Source: Diatrype stigma (taxonomy: Eukaryota; Ascomycota; Sordariomycetes; Xylariales; Diatrypaceae). From it: DNA of 64,000 bases. The notes beneath the pieces were generated by a model. The model was not told where the DNA came from and did not search any database. It saw nothing but the letters and a program-made list of their open reading frames with translations. Where the stretch lies: contig JAKJXP020000016.1 in assembly GCA_022225965.2 (NCBI GenBank), forward strand, positions 522,919 to 586,918. Direction: 5' to 3'. The translations under genes were made by a program, and so were the position numbers. Shown piece after piece: positions 26,019 through 36,322 of the stretch (position 1 is the first letter of the stretch; every line of letters begins with the position of its first letter).

Positions 26019-27360
26019 AATAATGATAATATATTTTTACGTTCGGATGAACCCAGGGTTGTGATTTAGTTACTAATAGTTAGTTCGGCCCCGGACTAAA
26101 ACTAATTTAGTTATTCCAGTGCCGGACTAAAACTAACTAATATTCCTTAGTCCGATTACGTAATTTAGTTAGTTAGTCCGGGCCCGAACTAAGGACTAAC
26201 TAAGTTAGTTAGTTAGTAACTAAGAAAAAACTAAAGAATAATCTTAAACTTAAGAAATATTAAATTATTACATAAGTAATAAAATATAACCGATATTATA
26301 AAGATTAAATAAAATAAATAAGGTTTTATATAAGACTTATAATATAATTCCGTATATACGATTTTACATAATTTATTTTATACGTAATTTATGTATTAAT
26401 AATTTCATATAAAAAATACTAACTAAAAGATATATTATATTTTATTCGTTTTTACGAATTTACTTATAAGTGCTATATAAAAGGTTTTTTAATTTAAACG
26501 ATATATAAATACATTATACGCTTATAATTTTAAGGCTTAAGTTTTGGAATTTAAAAATTTAGCTTTAGTTTTTAGTCTTTTTTTAGTTACTAACTAACTA
26601 ACTAAAATTATTCCTTAGTTAGTTCGGCCTCGGACTAAAACTAATTTAGTTATTCCAGGCCCGGACTAAAACTAAGAAAGTTAGTCCGAGTCCGGACTAA
26701 AACTAATTAGTTAGTTAGTAACTAAGAACGGACTAAAAACTAAGGAATAATTTCACAACCCTGGATGAACCTATTTACTTAAATTAGCTAATTATATAAG
26801 TCCGATATTATATAATATATAAAACGGCTGGAATATCTAGGGCCTTTAAGGGCCCAAAACAAAGCGCAAGCAAGTTAGGGCTAACAAAAAGAAAAAGAAA
26901 GGGGCTAGGGCTGGAGCGTCGGGGGCGGAATCGACGTATTGTTGGTGCTACATGAATAACTAATAGCGGGTGGGGTTTTTTTTTGGGTACCGTTGGCTAG
27001 GAGGGCTGCCAGTCGACGGCGGGGTCGTCGAGTAATGGGCGGTTCGGCGGATAGTTATAAGGGGGGACGTCGAATAAAAGGAGGGGCGTTAGGTTTGCGA
27101 AGGGGCAGGGGACGTCGGTAATCGGTACCAGCGGCTTGGCGGAAGTCGGAAGTCGGTGGCGGATGGCAGAAATTGCCGGATTTGTTGCCATTACTGGCGG
27201 CGTCGGGAATACGTAAAGCAGGGCCCGCTCGGTTTGCGTCGCATATATGCGGCTTAACAGCTGCGTACTTCAATAAGCCAGGTCGTTATTTACCGCAGCA
27301 ATTGCTGGGCTGGGCAGACTTAATTAAGGTGCGGACAATTTAACCACTTATCCAGGTAAT
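26019..27360 (-). mobile_element. SINE-like element F1, minus strand, carrying MITE C3
   Basis: Copy of the ~630-bp family F (F2 at 31848-32481, F3 at 54366-55071), inverted. The 3' side (26019-26053 plus 26764-26830) has the LINE-like end: complement of GGACGTAAAAATATATTATCATTA and the ACTCCAGCCGT-type segment. The 5' side ends with the complement of AAGTGGTTAAATTGTCCGCACC at about 27324-27345. The internal part is GC-richer than neighbours, with little mutation. An open stretch MATNPAISAIRHRLP (complement of 27147-27191) has close counterparts in F2 and F3. The flanks are LINE L5 and LINE L6. Confidence 0.8.
26054..26763. mobile_element. hAT-type MITE C3 (710 bp) with 8-bp TSD
   Basis: Least mutated copy of the 710-bp hAT MITE. 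Perfect 8-bp duplication GATGAACC (26046-26053 and 26764-26771). Termini are CAGGGTTGTGA and TCACAACCCTG, an 11-bp perfect inverted repeat. It is inserted in the 3'-terminal segment of F1 (the GGTTCATCCGAACG stretch on the element strand). No ORF; the autonomous partner is not in the window. Confidence 0.95.
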
Positions 27361-28499
27361 ATTAAGGCTTTGTCGCTTATTAAGGTAATAAACGTTTATA
27401 TATAGCTAATGAATTATTTTTAAACGCAAAAGTTTTCAATAACGAAGTAATAACCGCATATAAAGCGGCATAATAAGCAAAAAAATGTCTAATACGACCT
27501 AAACCTTTTTCCGATAGGCTTATATTTTTATATCGATAATACGGTAATTATTCGATATACTTTTAAATATTCGTCGGATAATTCTTAATAATATTTTTTA
27601 AAGTTTTATTAAATCGGTTCCTAAATCCGACCGTTAGTTTTTTTTATTTAATAAGTTTCGAAATACGTTAAAATCGAAAAAACGAAGCCGCGAACGTTTA
27701 AGCCAAATTCGGCGCAAAGCGATTAGCTTTCGATAACGACAACCATATTTCCGGCATTATAATCCTTTTTTATTTTCGACGTATTAATCGGAAAAAACGT
27801 TTATTCGTTTTTTTTTTCGCATAATAATTACGTAATATATTCCTATAATATTAATAATAAGAACTTAAAATAAATAAGTTTCTTAAAAAGTTTTTTTTAT
27901 TCGAATAATATTGCACCGCTTTTTTGCAAAACGATCGGGCCATAAGGATTTCGTTAATTATTATAAACGTTTTAAATATCCGAACGACGCTATTAATAAA
28001 TGTCGTTACAAATGCGGTACCAATAAAGAGCCTTTATACGTTATTTCCTGCGACCTTTTTTAAGGTGCCTTTCGATTTTTCGGGATCCGGGCGGAATACG
28101 AAGCGGACGAACTTTTCGGCCATAATGGCTATCGAAATTTCGTAGCCTTTATTAAGAAGGTTTATTCGTATGAGCTAACGGCGAAGGAATAAAATAATAA
28201 TAATATTTCTGGATTCCGCTTTAAAGAATAAGTAACGAATAACGATAAGGCTTTAAAGGGAAATAACTATTTATTAAAAAAAATAAAAACCCTAATACGT
28301 TTGCGCTTTGTCTTAGGCCTTTACGACCCTTAATACTCCAGCCGTTCCATATATTATACAGTATTGGCACTTATATAAACTTAGTTATTCCGTAAGACCA
28401 TTCCTCATATACCCCCTTCGGGGGTGGGCTATATGTAACTAGGTAGCTAGCTAAATAGGTCCATCCGGACGTAAAAATCCATTATCATCATCATTATTA
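27361..28499 (+). mobile_element. LINE L6, 5'-truncated 3' fragment
   Basis: Starts within RNase H (counterpart of about 2310 in L1), covers the rest of RNase H, the C-terminal Cys/His region, 3' UTR and a tail of TCATCATCATTATTAT. The coding part is RIP-mutated, while the 3' UTR (about 28310-28470) keeps more CpA and TpG. It ends directly against the gene relic at 28500-29027. Confidence 0.85.
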
Positions 28500-29027
28500 T
28501 CACGGTCGATGGACCTGGGTTCCAAATCGCGCAGCAAGCTGCGCGTCGTTGGCCGCGATGACCTCGCAGGCCTCGGCGAACTGAAAGAGGGAGGAGTCGG
28601 CGGAGACTCGACCGGGCTCGATGATGTAGCGGGCATCTCTCTAGCCGCCGGAGAGGACCCAGGCCTTCAAGGCATTTCTGCCTGCCGCCTGCTCGGCCAC
28701 GCTGGGGTTGCTTCGTGTACCGTTGGCGATCGAGCCGGGGTGGGCACTTCGCATGTGTTGGCGCATTGCTCCGACTGTGTCGACAAACTTGCCGCACATC
28801 TCCCCACCGACGATGTCAACATCACACACCTTGTCGTAGACGGTCGACAAGTCGCTGCCCGGGTTGGGGGCCGTCGCGTTTATGACGGCAGTAACCGTGC
28901 GGCCGGGGGCGATCGGCTGCCAACCTATGTTAGGATTAGGAATCGGTCCCTGATAATAACCCCACTGGGAGGGATTCACCGCATTAGCCACGGCGGGGCA
29001 GTCGAAGTCGGCTCTGGACAAAGCCAT
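28500..29027 (-). pseudogene. Host-like gene relic with C2H2-like motif, one nonsense codon
   Basis: The only stretch with normal gene-like composition and codon use. The frame starts at ATG (complement of 29025-29027) and runs 128 codons to TAG (complement of 28641-28643), then stays open in the same frame for 46 more codons to TGA at the junction with LINE L6 (complement of 28500-28502). The TAG replaces what is probably Trp (…LSGG-stop-RDARYIIEPG…), a TpG-to-TpA change of the RIP type. Residues C68, C78, H91 and H96 give C-x9-C-x12-H-x4-H: the His half fits a C2H2 finger, but the Cys spacing is wide. No signal peptide or membrane segment. Family not recognised. The 3' end is probably lost to the LINE. 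A 192-codon open frame on the opposite strand (28509-29087) is taken as its antisense. Confidence 0.7.
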
Positions 29028-29369
29028 TACTGTGTAATCAGTGTTATAAAATTTTTCTTAGTTTTTAATTCGGCTTTAATTTATTGATGAATTAATTAGT
29101 TTTATTTTGAGCTTAAATTAATTATCTTAGTTTTAATTTAGGTTTATAATAATTAAATTAATTTTAATTTAATTCCGAATTAATTAAAAGTTAATTTTAT
29201 TTATTTAATAAATACTTAAAAAGATTAAAAATTAAAGATTAAATTTAAAACGTTAAAACTTAAGCTTTATAATTTAAACGTTATAATATAATTATATATT
29301 ATTAAAGTAAAAAAAAATGTTTTATATAATATTTATATATAAATTTATTAAAATAAATAAAATATAATC

Positions 29370-30393
29370 CATAACGATACGAAAACAAAGCGATTTATAA
29401 CGGTCGCAATAAAACAAAAAGGGGTCCTTCGTTATGCGGTACGTATAAGGCACGCATCCCACCTTTCTCGACGAGAGGTCGGGGTAAGTTGAAATATCTG
29501 GGGCGGGCTCTTTGGAGGGGCCCGACATCGTCGCAAGGTCGAAGCGGCTAAGCCGCGAAAACGGTAGCAAGACGATAAGGCGGCGAAAACGAAGCGAAGT
29601 CGGCTATAAAACGGGCGGGCAGGTAAAATTAAACGGCTAAATAACATATTATCGAGATTAATAAACGTTGGGTCGACGTCGAAGGTAATAAAGAACTGCG
29701 CGAATTCGGACCAACCTTAAACGCCCGGATTTCCGGACGTCCAAAAGCGACCCGAATTCGCGTATAACGCAAAAAGTAAAGAAAATAATTGCAATAGCTT
29801 AAAAAATAATAATAGGTCGGTCCGAATTTTTATCCTTAAGAATCGAATCGATAGCGGGAAAAAATTACGTATCGGATTAATTATTATTGTTAAAAAAAAA
29901 GAAAAGAAAAGATTTTCGAACAAAAAAAAAGCAAGGTATTTATATCCTAAAGGCGATATATAATTTGTTTTATCGGTTAAGTCGTCGTTACGTCGATACC
30001 GGCCGGGATAAGTGGTTTATTTATATTCGAAACGATATATCGGACGTACGGATTATTCCGTACCGCCTTTTTTTTTTTTTAATAATTTACCTTCGCTTAT
30101 TTAATATAACGGCATTATATTTAATAATACGTATGTCGTACGTTTATGGCGTAAAACCGAATCGGCTTTACGTTATAATTTTTCTTTTAATTTAATAAAT
30201 AACTTTAGGCTTTTTTATAACAAAAACCGAATAAAGACCGTTTTAAATACCTTTTGTATATAACCAAAAAAGCGACTTTAATACGAATTAATAGGTTTCT
30301 TTTCGATTTCGGTTTAAGGTTTCTTATTATGCTAAAATTAAACGTATATCGATATGGCCTTTTAAGCCGTTAACTGCGTAATATCATATATAT
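29370..30393 (+). repeat. Repeat B3: 5'-truncated copy with 17-bp TSD
   Basis: 3' half of family B, starting at CATAACGATACGAAAAC and ending with GCGTAATATC and a short TA tail. It is flanked by a perfect 17-bp direct repeat ATAAATAAAATATAATC (29353-29369 and 30394-30410) in the hAT relic C4. A 5' truncation, a fixed 3' end with a simple tail and a long duplication are the hallmarks of LINE-type insertion. The first ~350 bp are the least mutated B sequence in the window (for example 29455-29600); the last 600 bp are AT-rich. Confidence 0.8.
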
Positions 30394-30485
30394 ATAAATA
30401 AAATATAATCGATTTTAATATTTAATATTTATATAATAAATTCATTAAAATATAAATAAATTATAAAATAAATTATTTTAATTAA

Positions 30486-31312
30486 AGGTTATTTTATAAA
30501 AGTAATGTAATATAAAAATTATATTCGAAAATTTAGGCTTAGGAAATACCTTTAATATGCGGGCTTTTTATTAGTCGGGCCCATTTACGCGCGTTAGGAA
30601 CTAGTCGAGCCAGCTAGCTTCGTTTTCTTAGCTAATTAAGTAGTTCGCTTTAAAAGTATTATACATTAGCCCAGCCCTTATAACGTACTTATTTAAATCC
30701 GGACCCGTAATTTTATATAATGCACTTAATAAAAACGCGTATAATTTATTTACTTATAACTAAACCCGTAATTCCGTACGATATACCTAATTACAGTCCA
30801 TATAACTACTTATATATATAACCACCTATATAGCCACCTATACAGCCACCCATACAGCCACCCAAACAGCCTACCTACCTGCTACAGGCTGCTGCAACCT
30901 ACCTGCCACAGCTATAGCTTACCTGCTACAGCTTACTTGCTACAGCTTACTTGTTACAGCTTACCTGCTACAGCTATTACAGCTGCTACAGCCACACCAG
31001 TTACCAGGCACTTCTTACTACCAGCCACATACCTATTGCAGCCCTTATTCCCTAGCCGTTTAACAGGCGTAAGCCCGTATAACCTCTGGTTAGGTTCTGA
31101 CAGCTTAGGGGTTTTCTTTTTTTCTCTTTTTTTTCTTATTAAGAATTAATAAAAAAAGAAGAAAAAAATGAAAACCCCTTAAGCTGGCCTAGATATCTTT
31201 TTTTTTAATGCGTATATAAAATAACGTTTAAAAGATACGGATAAAAAATAGCGTTTAAAAGATGCGTGGAAATCTTTCGGGTCTTTTTTTAAAAAAGATC
31301 GGAAATCTTTTA
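30486..31312 (+). repeat. Composite repeat G/D with (GCTACAGCTTACCT)-type tract
   Basis: The G part (about 30486-31082) is shared with 32990-33283: AAGGTTATTTTATAAA, a TTCAGGCTTAGGAAATACCT-like block, a GTCGAGCCAGCTAG-like block and a TATAGCCACCTATA tract. Then come irregular repeats of GCTACAGCTTACCT and CAGCTACTTGC-like units (about 30870-31010) with abundant intact CpA and TpG. The D part (31083-31312) is shared with D1 at 14396-14760 and contains the hairpin at 31101-31186. G and D occur together only here. No ORF of note. Confidence 0.6.
31101..31186. repeat. Long perfect-looking hairpin (about 40-bp arms)
   Basis: CAGCTTAGGGGTTTTC followed by a T/C-rich run (31101-31140) faces its near-complement, an A/G-rich run followed by GAAAACCCCTTAAGCTG (31147-31186), with a loop of about 6 nt. 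D1 has the left arm but only a degraded right arm. It could be a fold-back terminus or a transcript hairpin; it is not at a gene end. Confidence 0.75.
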
Positions 31313-31625
31313 TAAATTTATATAATAAGACTCATATTATATATTAAAAATAAAAGATTTTTTATTTAAAAAGATTTATATAATAGTGGTTATATCTTGT
31401 TATTTACATAATAATTTAATATTTTTTAATTTAAGATTATTTCTTTTAAATTATTAATTAATTGATTTAATTACTTTTTAATTCGGGCCCGAATTAATTA
31501 ACCAAATCACGTAATCGAATTAAAAAAGCTTAATTAGTTTTATTCTTATTTCGGTATTAAAATAATTAAATCAGTTTTAACTTAAAATTAAACTAATTTT
31601 AATAATTAAATTATAACTTTAAAAA

Positions 31626-31847
31626 TAACTAAGCTTATATAAGTACTTATAATAATACTAAAAAAAAACTCATTTTTTTAATTATTAAGAGTTAATGTAT
31701 AATAATAAGTTATAAAAAAAAGAAAAGGTGTAATAATAAAACGCTAAATATTTATATATATATAATAAATAATAAAAAGTAAATTCCTATTATTTTAAAA
31801 ATAATAAAGGTATTAATTACTTTATTTATTCTTTAAGTTACGAATTA
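31626..31847. other. AT-rich spacer, nothing recognised
   Basis: Between the hAT relic C4 and F2. Almost pure A/T with a (TA)n run near 31755. The last 14 bp (31834-31847, TAAGTTACGAATTA) are the left target duplication of F2. Confidence 0.6.
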
Positions 31848-32481
31848 CTACTTAAATAAGTGGTTAAACTGTCCGCACCTTAGCTAAGTCTGCCCAGCCC
31901 AGCAATTGCTGCGATAGGTGACGACCTAGCTTGTCGAAGTACGCAGCTGCTAAGCCGCGTACATGCGACGCAAACCGAGCGGGCCCTGTTTTACGTATTT
32001 CCGACGCCGCCAGCAATGGCAACAAATCCGGCAATTTCTGCTATCCGCCACCGACTTCCGCCAAGCCGCTGGCACCGACTACCGACGTCCCCTGCCCCCT
32101 CCGCAGACCTAACGCCCCCTTCTCCCATACGACGTCCCCTTTATAACCATTCGCCGAACCGCCCATTATTCGACGACCCGCCGCCGACTGATAGCCCCCC
32201 CAGCCAGCGGTACCCAAACCCCCCCCCCGCCACCAGTCATCCATGTGGCAACAACAATGCGTCGATTCCGCCCCCGACGCCTTAGCCCCAGCCCCCCCTC
32301 CTTCTCTTTCTGTCAGCCCCAACTTGCTCGCGCTCTGTCCTGGGGCTTGCCCCTAGATACTCCAGCCGTCCCATATACTATACAGTGTCGGGCTTATGTA
32401 CGTAGTTATATATACCCCCTTCGGGGGTAGGTAGTTAGGTAGATAGGTCCATCCGGACGTAAAAATATATCATTATCATCA
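31848..32481 (+). mobile_element. SINE-like element F2 (634 bp) with 14-bp TSD
   Basis: Best copy of family F. Target duplication TAAGTTACGAATTA at 31834-31847 and 32482-32495. The 5' region is GC-rich and unique to F (AAACTGTCCGCACCTTAGCT near 31865). The last ~130 nt match the LINE 3' UTR: ACTCCAGCCGTCCCATATAC, a CCCCCTTCGGGGG hairpin (32407-32419), AGGTCCATCCGGACGTAAAAAT, then TATATCATTATCATCA. It is unmutated by RIP. I see no Pol III box A/B pair. It holds overlapping open frames, including MATNPAISAIRHRLP (from 32016), conserved in F1 and F3. Likely mobilised in trans by the LINE. Confidence 0.85.
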
Positions 32482-32989
32482 TAAGTTACGAATTATAATA
32501 ATACTTATATTATATAATATATAAAGCGGCTAAATTATTAAAGGCTTATTAGATTTTAAATAAAATACGGGCGTATTAAGGTTAAATATAAAAAGGGGTT
32601 TATTTTTTTAACGTATAATTATTTCTTTTAAAGCCTTATTGTTATTCGTTATTTTATTCTTTCGCTAACTCCTGTAAGCGTATCTTTTCGATTAAGATTA
32701 CGAACTTTCGATAACTGTTAAAACTAAAAGGTTCGTTCGCTTTTCGTTTATTTCGAATTTTAAGAAATTTAAAGGCGTTTTTAAAAAGGTCATAAGAAAT
32801 AATATAGTCTGACTTTCTTAATTTTATATTAATAACGGCACGCATTATTAATATTAAAATAATTAAATCGTTTATAATAACTAGTAAAGTTATTATCATT
32901 AAAGTGTTTTATAAAAAGGCGATATAATATTATTCGAATAAAAAAGGCTTTTTAAAAGGCTTATTTATTTCGATTTCTCATTTTTAATT
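32482..32989 (-). mobile_element. LINE L7, 3' fragment, minus strand
   Basis: Inverted LINE 3' UTR and ORF2 C-terminus lacking the last ~100 nt of the 3' end. The open frame at complement of 32654-32899 ends FSFNSYRKFVILIEKIRLQELAKE, matching the ORF2 C-terminus of the other copies (FGYNGHRNFAAFIEKA). F2 is inserted at its 3' side. Confidence 0.75.
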
Positions 32990-33283
32990 TTAATCGGAGG
33001 TTATTTTATAAAGATGGTGTAACACGGAAATTATGTCCGGAAATTCAGGCTTAAGAAATACCTGAAGCGTTGCGGCTTCTAATTAGTCAGGCTCACTTTA
33101 CGCGCTTTAGGAACTGGTTAAGCCAGCTAGTTCCGTTTTCTCAGATAATTAAATAACACGCTAAAGAAATACTGTATATTGGACCAAATCCAGACCCGTA
33201 ATTCTGTACGATGCATTTAATAAAAACCCTTACAGCCGCCTACTTATATAACCACTTATATAGCCACTTATATAGCTATTATC
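32990..33283 (+). repeat. Repeat G2, truncated by LINE L8
   Basis: Matches 30486-30860 (GGTTATTTTATAAA, TTCAGGCTTAAGAAATACCT, GAACTGGTTAAGCCAGCTAG, TATATAGCCACTTATATAGC). It is cut at 33283 by the 5' end of L8. CpA and TpG are largely kept, while the next element is RIP-mutated. Confidence 0.65.
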
Positions 33284-36200
33284 CTCTTATAACTCTCTTT
33301 TTCTATCTTTATACTTTGCTAAGACCTGTCTTTACATAATTTTCTCTTATATTGTAAGCTTTATTTACCTTTGCCTTTAAATTAAGCAATTCCCTTAAGG
33401 ATATCGGACGTTATTTACCCTTATTAGCCTTTAACCCTCCGTAATAAACTTCCGAAACAGGTTTTAAAAGACCGGCTCTTATTATTTTTATAAACCTATT
33501 CATAATAGCAAATAATAACCATAATAACAATCCGAAAGCTATCTTTTCTATCTTAAAAAGGCTAAATAATAAAATAATAAACACTGGTGCCTTAAAGAAA
33601 TACAAGTTTCAGGGAAACCGTTTTATTCATTTTCCTTTAAGGACCTTAAAAAAACCCCTAATAAACTTCATCCTAGCCGCAATTAAACTAATACGTAACA
33701 AAATAATAATAAAGTACTTAAGCGAAATTCGAAGTACTTATAACTTATTCCTTATTTTTAAATACCGCCCGTAACGCATTTTAATAATTCATTCCTATGC
33801 TTATGCTAATATTTATATACTAATAATAAACTAAGCTACTATCTTAATAAATTAAATACCTTATAATGAACGTAATTAATACGGCAAGCCCGAAGGAACT
33901 CATTTCCTTATATCTTATATATACGAAAATAAAAAGCTTAGTTTCGTTCCGTTATGTTCCCCTTTTATTAATACCGCCGACGAACCCTTTTCATCTCGTT
34001 TTTAACGAATCTCTTATAGATACGCCCTTATCCCTCCGCGAACGACGCGTATCGTTTCCATCTTACCCTTCGGAAATTACTGCTATATTAACGCCACCGT
34101 TTGTATTATTCTAATCATACGCAGCGGCAGCCCTTCTTAAGAATAAGGACGCTTAGAAATGAATTAACGTAATACGAAAGCCCAGGAATTAAAAAAAGGT
34201 TCCGGGCCTTAATAACCAATTAACGTAATTTATGAAAAAAGCCGATAAACGTTTTTTCTTATAGCTTACTCTTAACCACTTATGGCATGCGTTATACCTT
34301 ATAAACATTAAAGTTATTATAATCGACATTTTTAAATTCGATTAAAAAGAAGTTATTAACGCTTAAAGAATTAAGACTAATTAGGCGTTACGTTTTCGTA
34401 ATAATACCGCTAGGCAGCATATTCTCGACGAAGCCTTTAAAATAAAGGGCCTAGTTATCGAGGAGGCTAAGAATTAACATACGTATATTTTAATCGGAAT
34501 TCCGAAAAAGCTCCGCACCTATATAGGCGCTTAGCATATTAACGCAATTATTAAAAATAAAGTTATAATATAAATAAGCGTCGAACTTATCTTCTTATAT
34601 CGTTTTAGGCAGCAAATTCCGGGCGCTTTTATATAAGAATAAGTTATCGCCTTTTCTTAAATAATTAAGCGCTTTAAAGAATTTAGCTCCCGATGCGGCA
34701 AACTTATTACCCGAGCCCCTAAGATTACCTAATGCTAGATCTGCCTCGGCTTCTACGATAGTCGGCATTTCAATAACGATTCTCGCTATTAGCAATGCGG
34801 CAAAGGCTAGAAGGTACACGAGGCCATCCGTTAGAAAAGGGTTTATAAAAACGAAATTAAGTGCCTTAATTATCGCGGCCTATATCGATTTAACTTATTA
34901 ATATGCCCAGTCCGCTTAATAAAAAACAATAAAATCGTTTAACTTATTAAATATTAATTCGCCAAAACCAGGCAGTTACGAAAGTAGTAATATAATAAGG
35001 TACTTTAAAAAAAGGCGTAGCAGCTAATTTATAGCTAATTTATCTTTAACTTTAATCTTAACCCTAATAAGCATTTGCAACAGGAACTAAAACGGCGGCA
35101 CTTAATAAAAAAAAGAATAACCCTATAGAATCCCTTATTCTAATAGGCCTGAAAACCCTTATAGAACCGCTATTACCTTTATTATTATCTTTATAAACGC
35201 AATAACCCGCACGCTAAGCCTCTCTTGTATTTCCTGCCTTTGTTTCTTTTGCCTAACCTATTTTAAACGAAAGCAAAATAAGCGACGAAGATATCCGCAT
35301 CGACGACGCCGATAAACGAGAAAATAATCCCCTTTAATATAACGACAACGACGAAGAAATAAAATACCTTATATTAATAAGTCCTTTTATCTTAAACGTT
35401 TCTTAGGTAGCGAATAAACGTTAGGCCCAATTCCGCGAAGCTATCTCCAGGAAGGCCTTAACAGCAGGCGATAATATCGACGAACTAGCAAACACCTTCT
35501 GCTTAAGCAGAACTATCTCTTAAAGAGAAAGTTAATTCCTACAATTAAGAAACCGACGAAAAAGAAAAAAAAGCGAAATACGCTTAAGAAAAAGCTGATT
35601 TCCGTAACAAATAGGAATAAAAATAATAAAACAATTTTAAATCCCTTATTATAGCATTATTCGATTCTTTAAATAGCTGCTTATAATATAAGTTAATACT
35701 TATAAGGGTAAAGAAAAAGGTATTATACATAATATAACATTAAAAACTGCAAATAACCCGAAAGTAAACATAATGTTAATATAAAAGTTATAAATAATTA
35801 CGTTACATAATAAGCGATAAATAAATACCTACCTTTAATACGACAGTCTCTTTTTGGTTAAAGATTAAACGAAACATCTTAAAGTTCTTATATATATTCG
35901 AAAAAATCCGGACTTTAATATTACGTAATTGCGACCCTTTATTATTAAAGACGCGGTTATAATACGAATTAACGATATTATTATAAGTAATGTTTACTTT
36001 AATAACGAAGCGCCTTATACGTTATTAGCAAAGCTAAAGCAATAAAGATCCAGCTTTCGAAAAATAATAACGGGGAATTTTAACGCCGTTTATTAAACAT
36101 AGCAGTTATAATAACTTAAGCGATATAATAAATCCGAATAAAAAGTAACAAATTAATTCGAAAGCTAAGACCTTTAGGTTCTTAATAAAAATAAGCTTAT

Positions 36201-36322
36201 ATATCATTTACGTAATACTATCGATCTTATGGCCTTTAATATATTAATAAGTATAATAAAAGGTAATAGCGAAATATATACTAAGTCCGATTATTTTACC
36301 TTAATCGGTAAGATATTAGTAA
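33284..36322 (+). mobile_element. LINE L8, first segment (5' end to endonuclease)
   Basis: Starts at the LINE 5' terminus (TCCTCTTATAACTCTC) and covers 5' UTR, ORF1 and the endonuclease. The degenerate GDFNA motif reads GNFNAVY at 36073-36093. It is split by the L9 insertion and resumes at 36739. The last 11 bp (36312-36322, GATATTAGTAA) are the left target duplication of L9. Confidence 0.9.
33866..35610 (+). pseudogene. LINE L8 ORF1 remnant with zinc knuckles
   Basis: The clearest ORF1 here. The first 82 codons are open (to 34112) and include FHLVFNES. The frame continues past stops with the NWHTYILIGIP-type segment (stop in place of Trp near 34475), then a Cys-rich region on about 34735-34910 whose residues fit two to three CCHC-type knuckles (CQICLGFYDSRH; QQCGKG; a last one with Cys changed to Tyr, KCLNYRGLYRF), and the LICPVR end. 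The Gln-rich and Pro-rich parts and the acidic C-terminus follow (to about 35610). ORF1 of Tad-type LINEs binds element RNA; that function is inferred from the family. Confidence 0.75.

Larger units (their letters stand above)
29039..31625 (-). mobile_element. Decayed hAT MITE C4, split by two insertions
   Basis: Reverse complement of the 710-bp hAT MITE in three pieces: 29039-29369, about 30411-30485 and about 31313-31625. The pieces add up to about 719 bp, close to the intact 710. It starts CAGTGTTATAAAATTTTTCTTAG where intact copies read CAGGGTTGTGAAATTATTCC, and ends AATTATAACTTTA. Heavy CpH mutation. Repeat B3 and repeat G/D sit inside. No 8-bp flanking match (TGTGTAAT against AAAATAAC). 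Confidence 0.65.

Noticed and set aside
28509..29087. 192-codon plus-strand frame over the gene relic
   Set aside because: It overlaps the minus frame with better codon use and a Cys/His motif, and runs into the hAT relic; kept only as an alternative.
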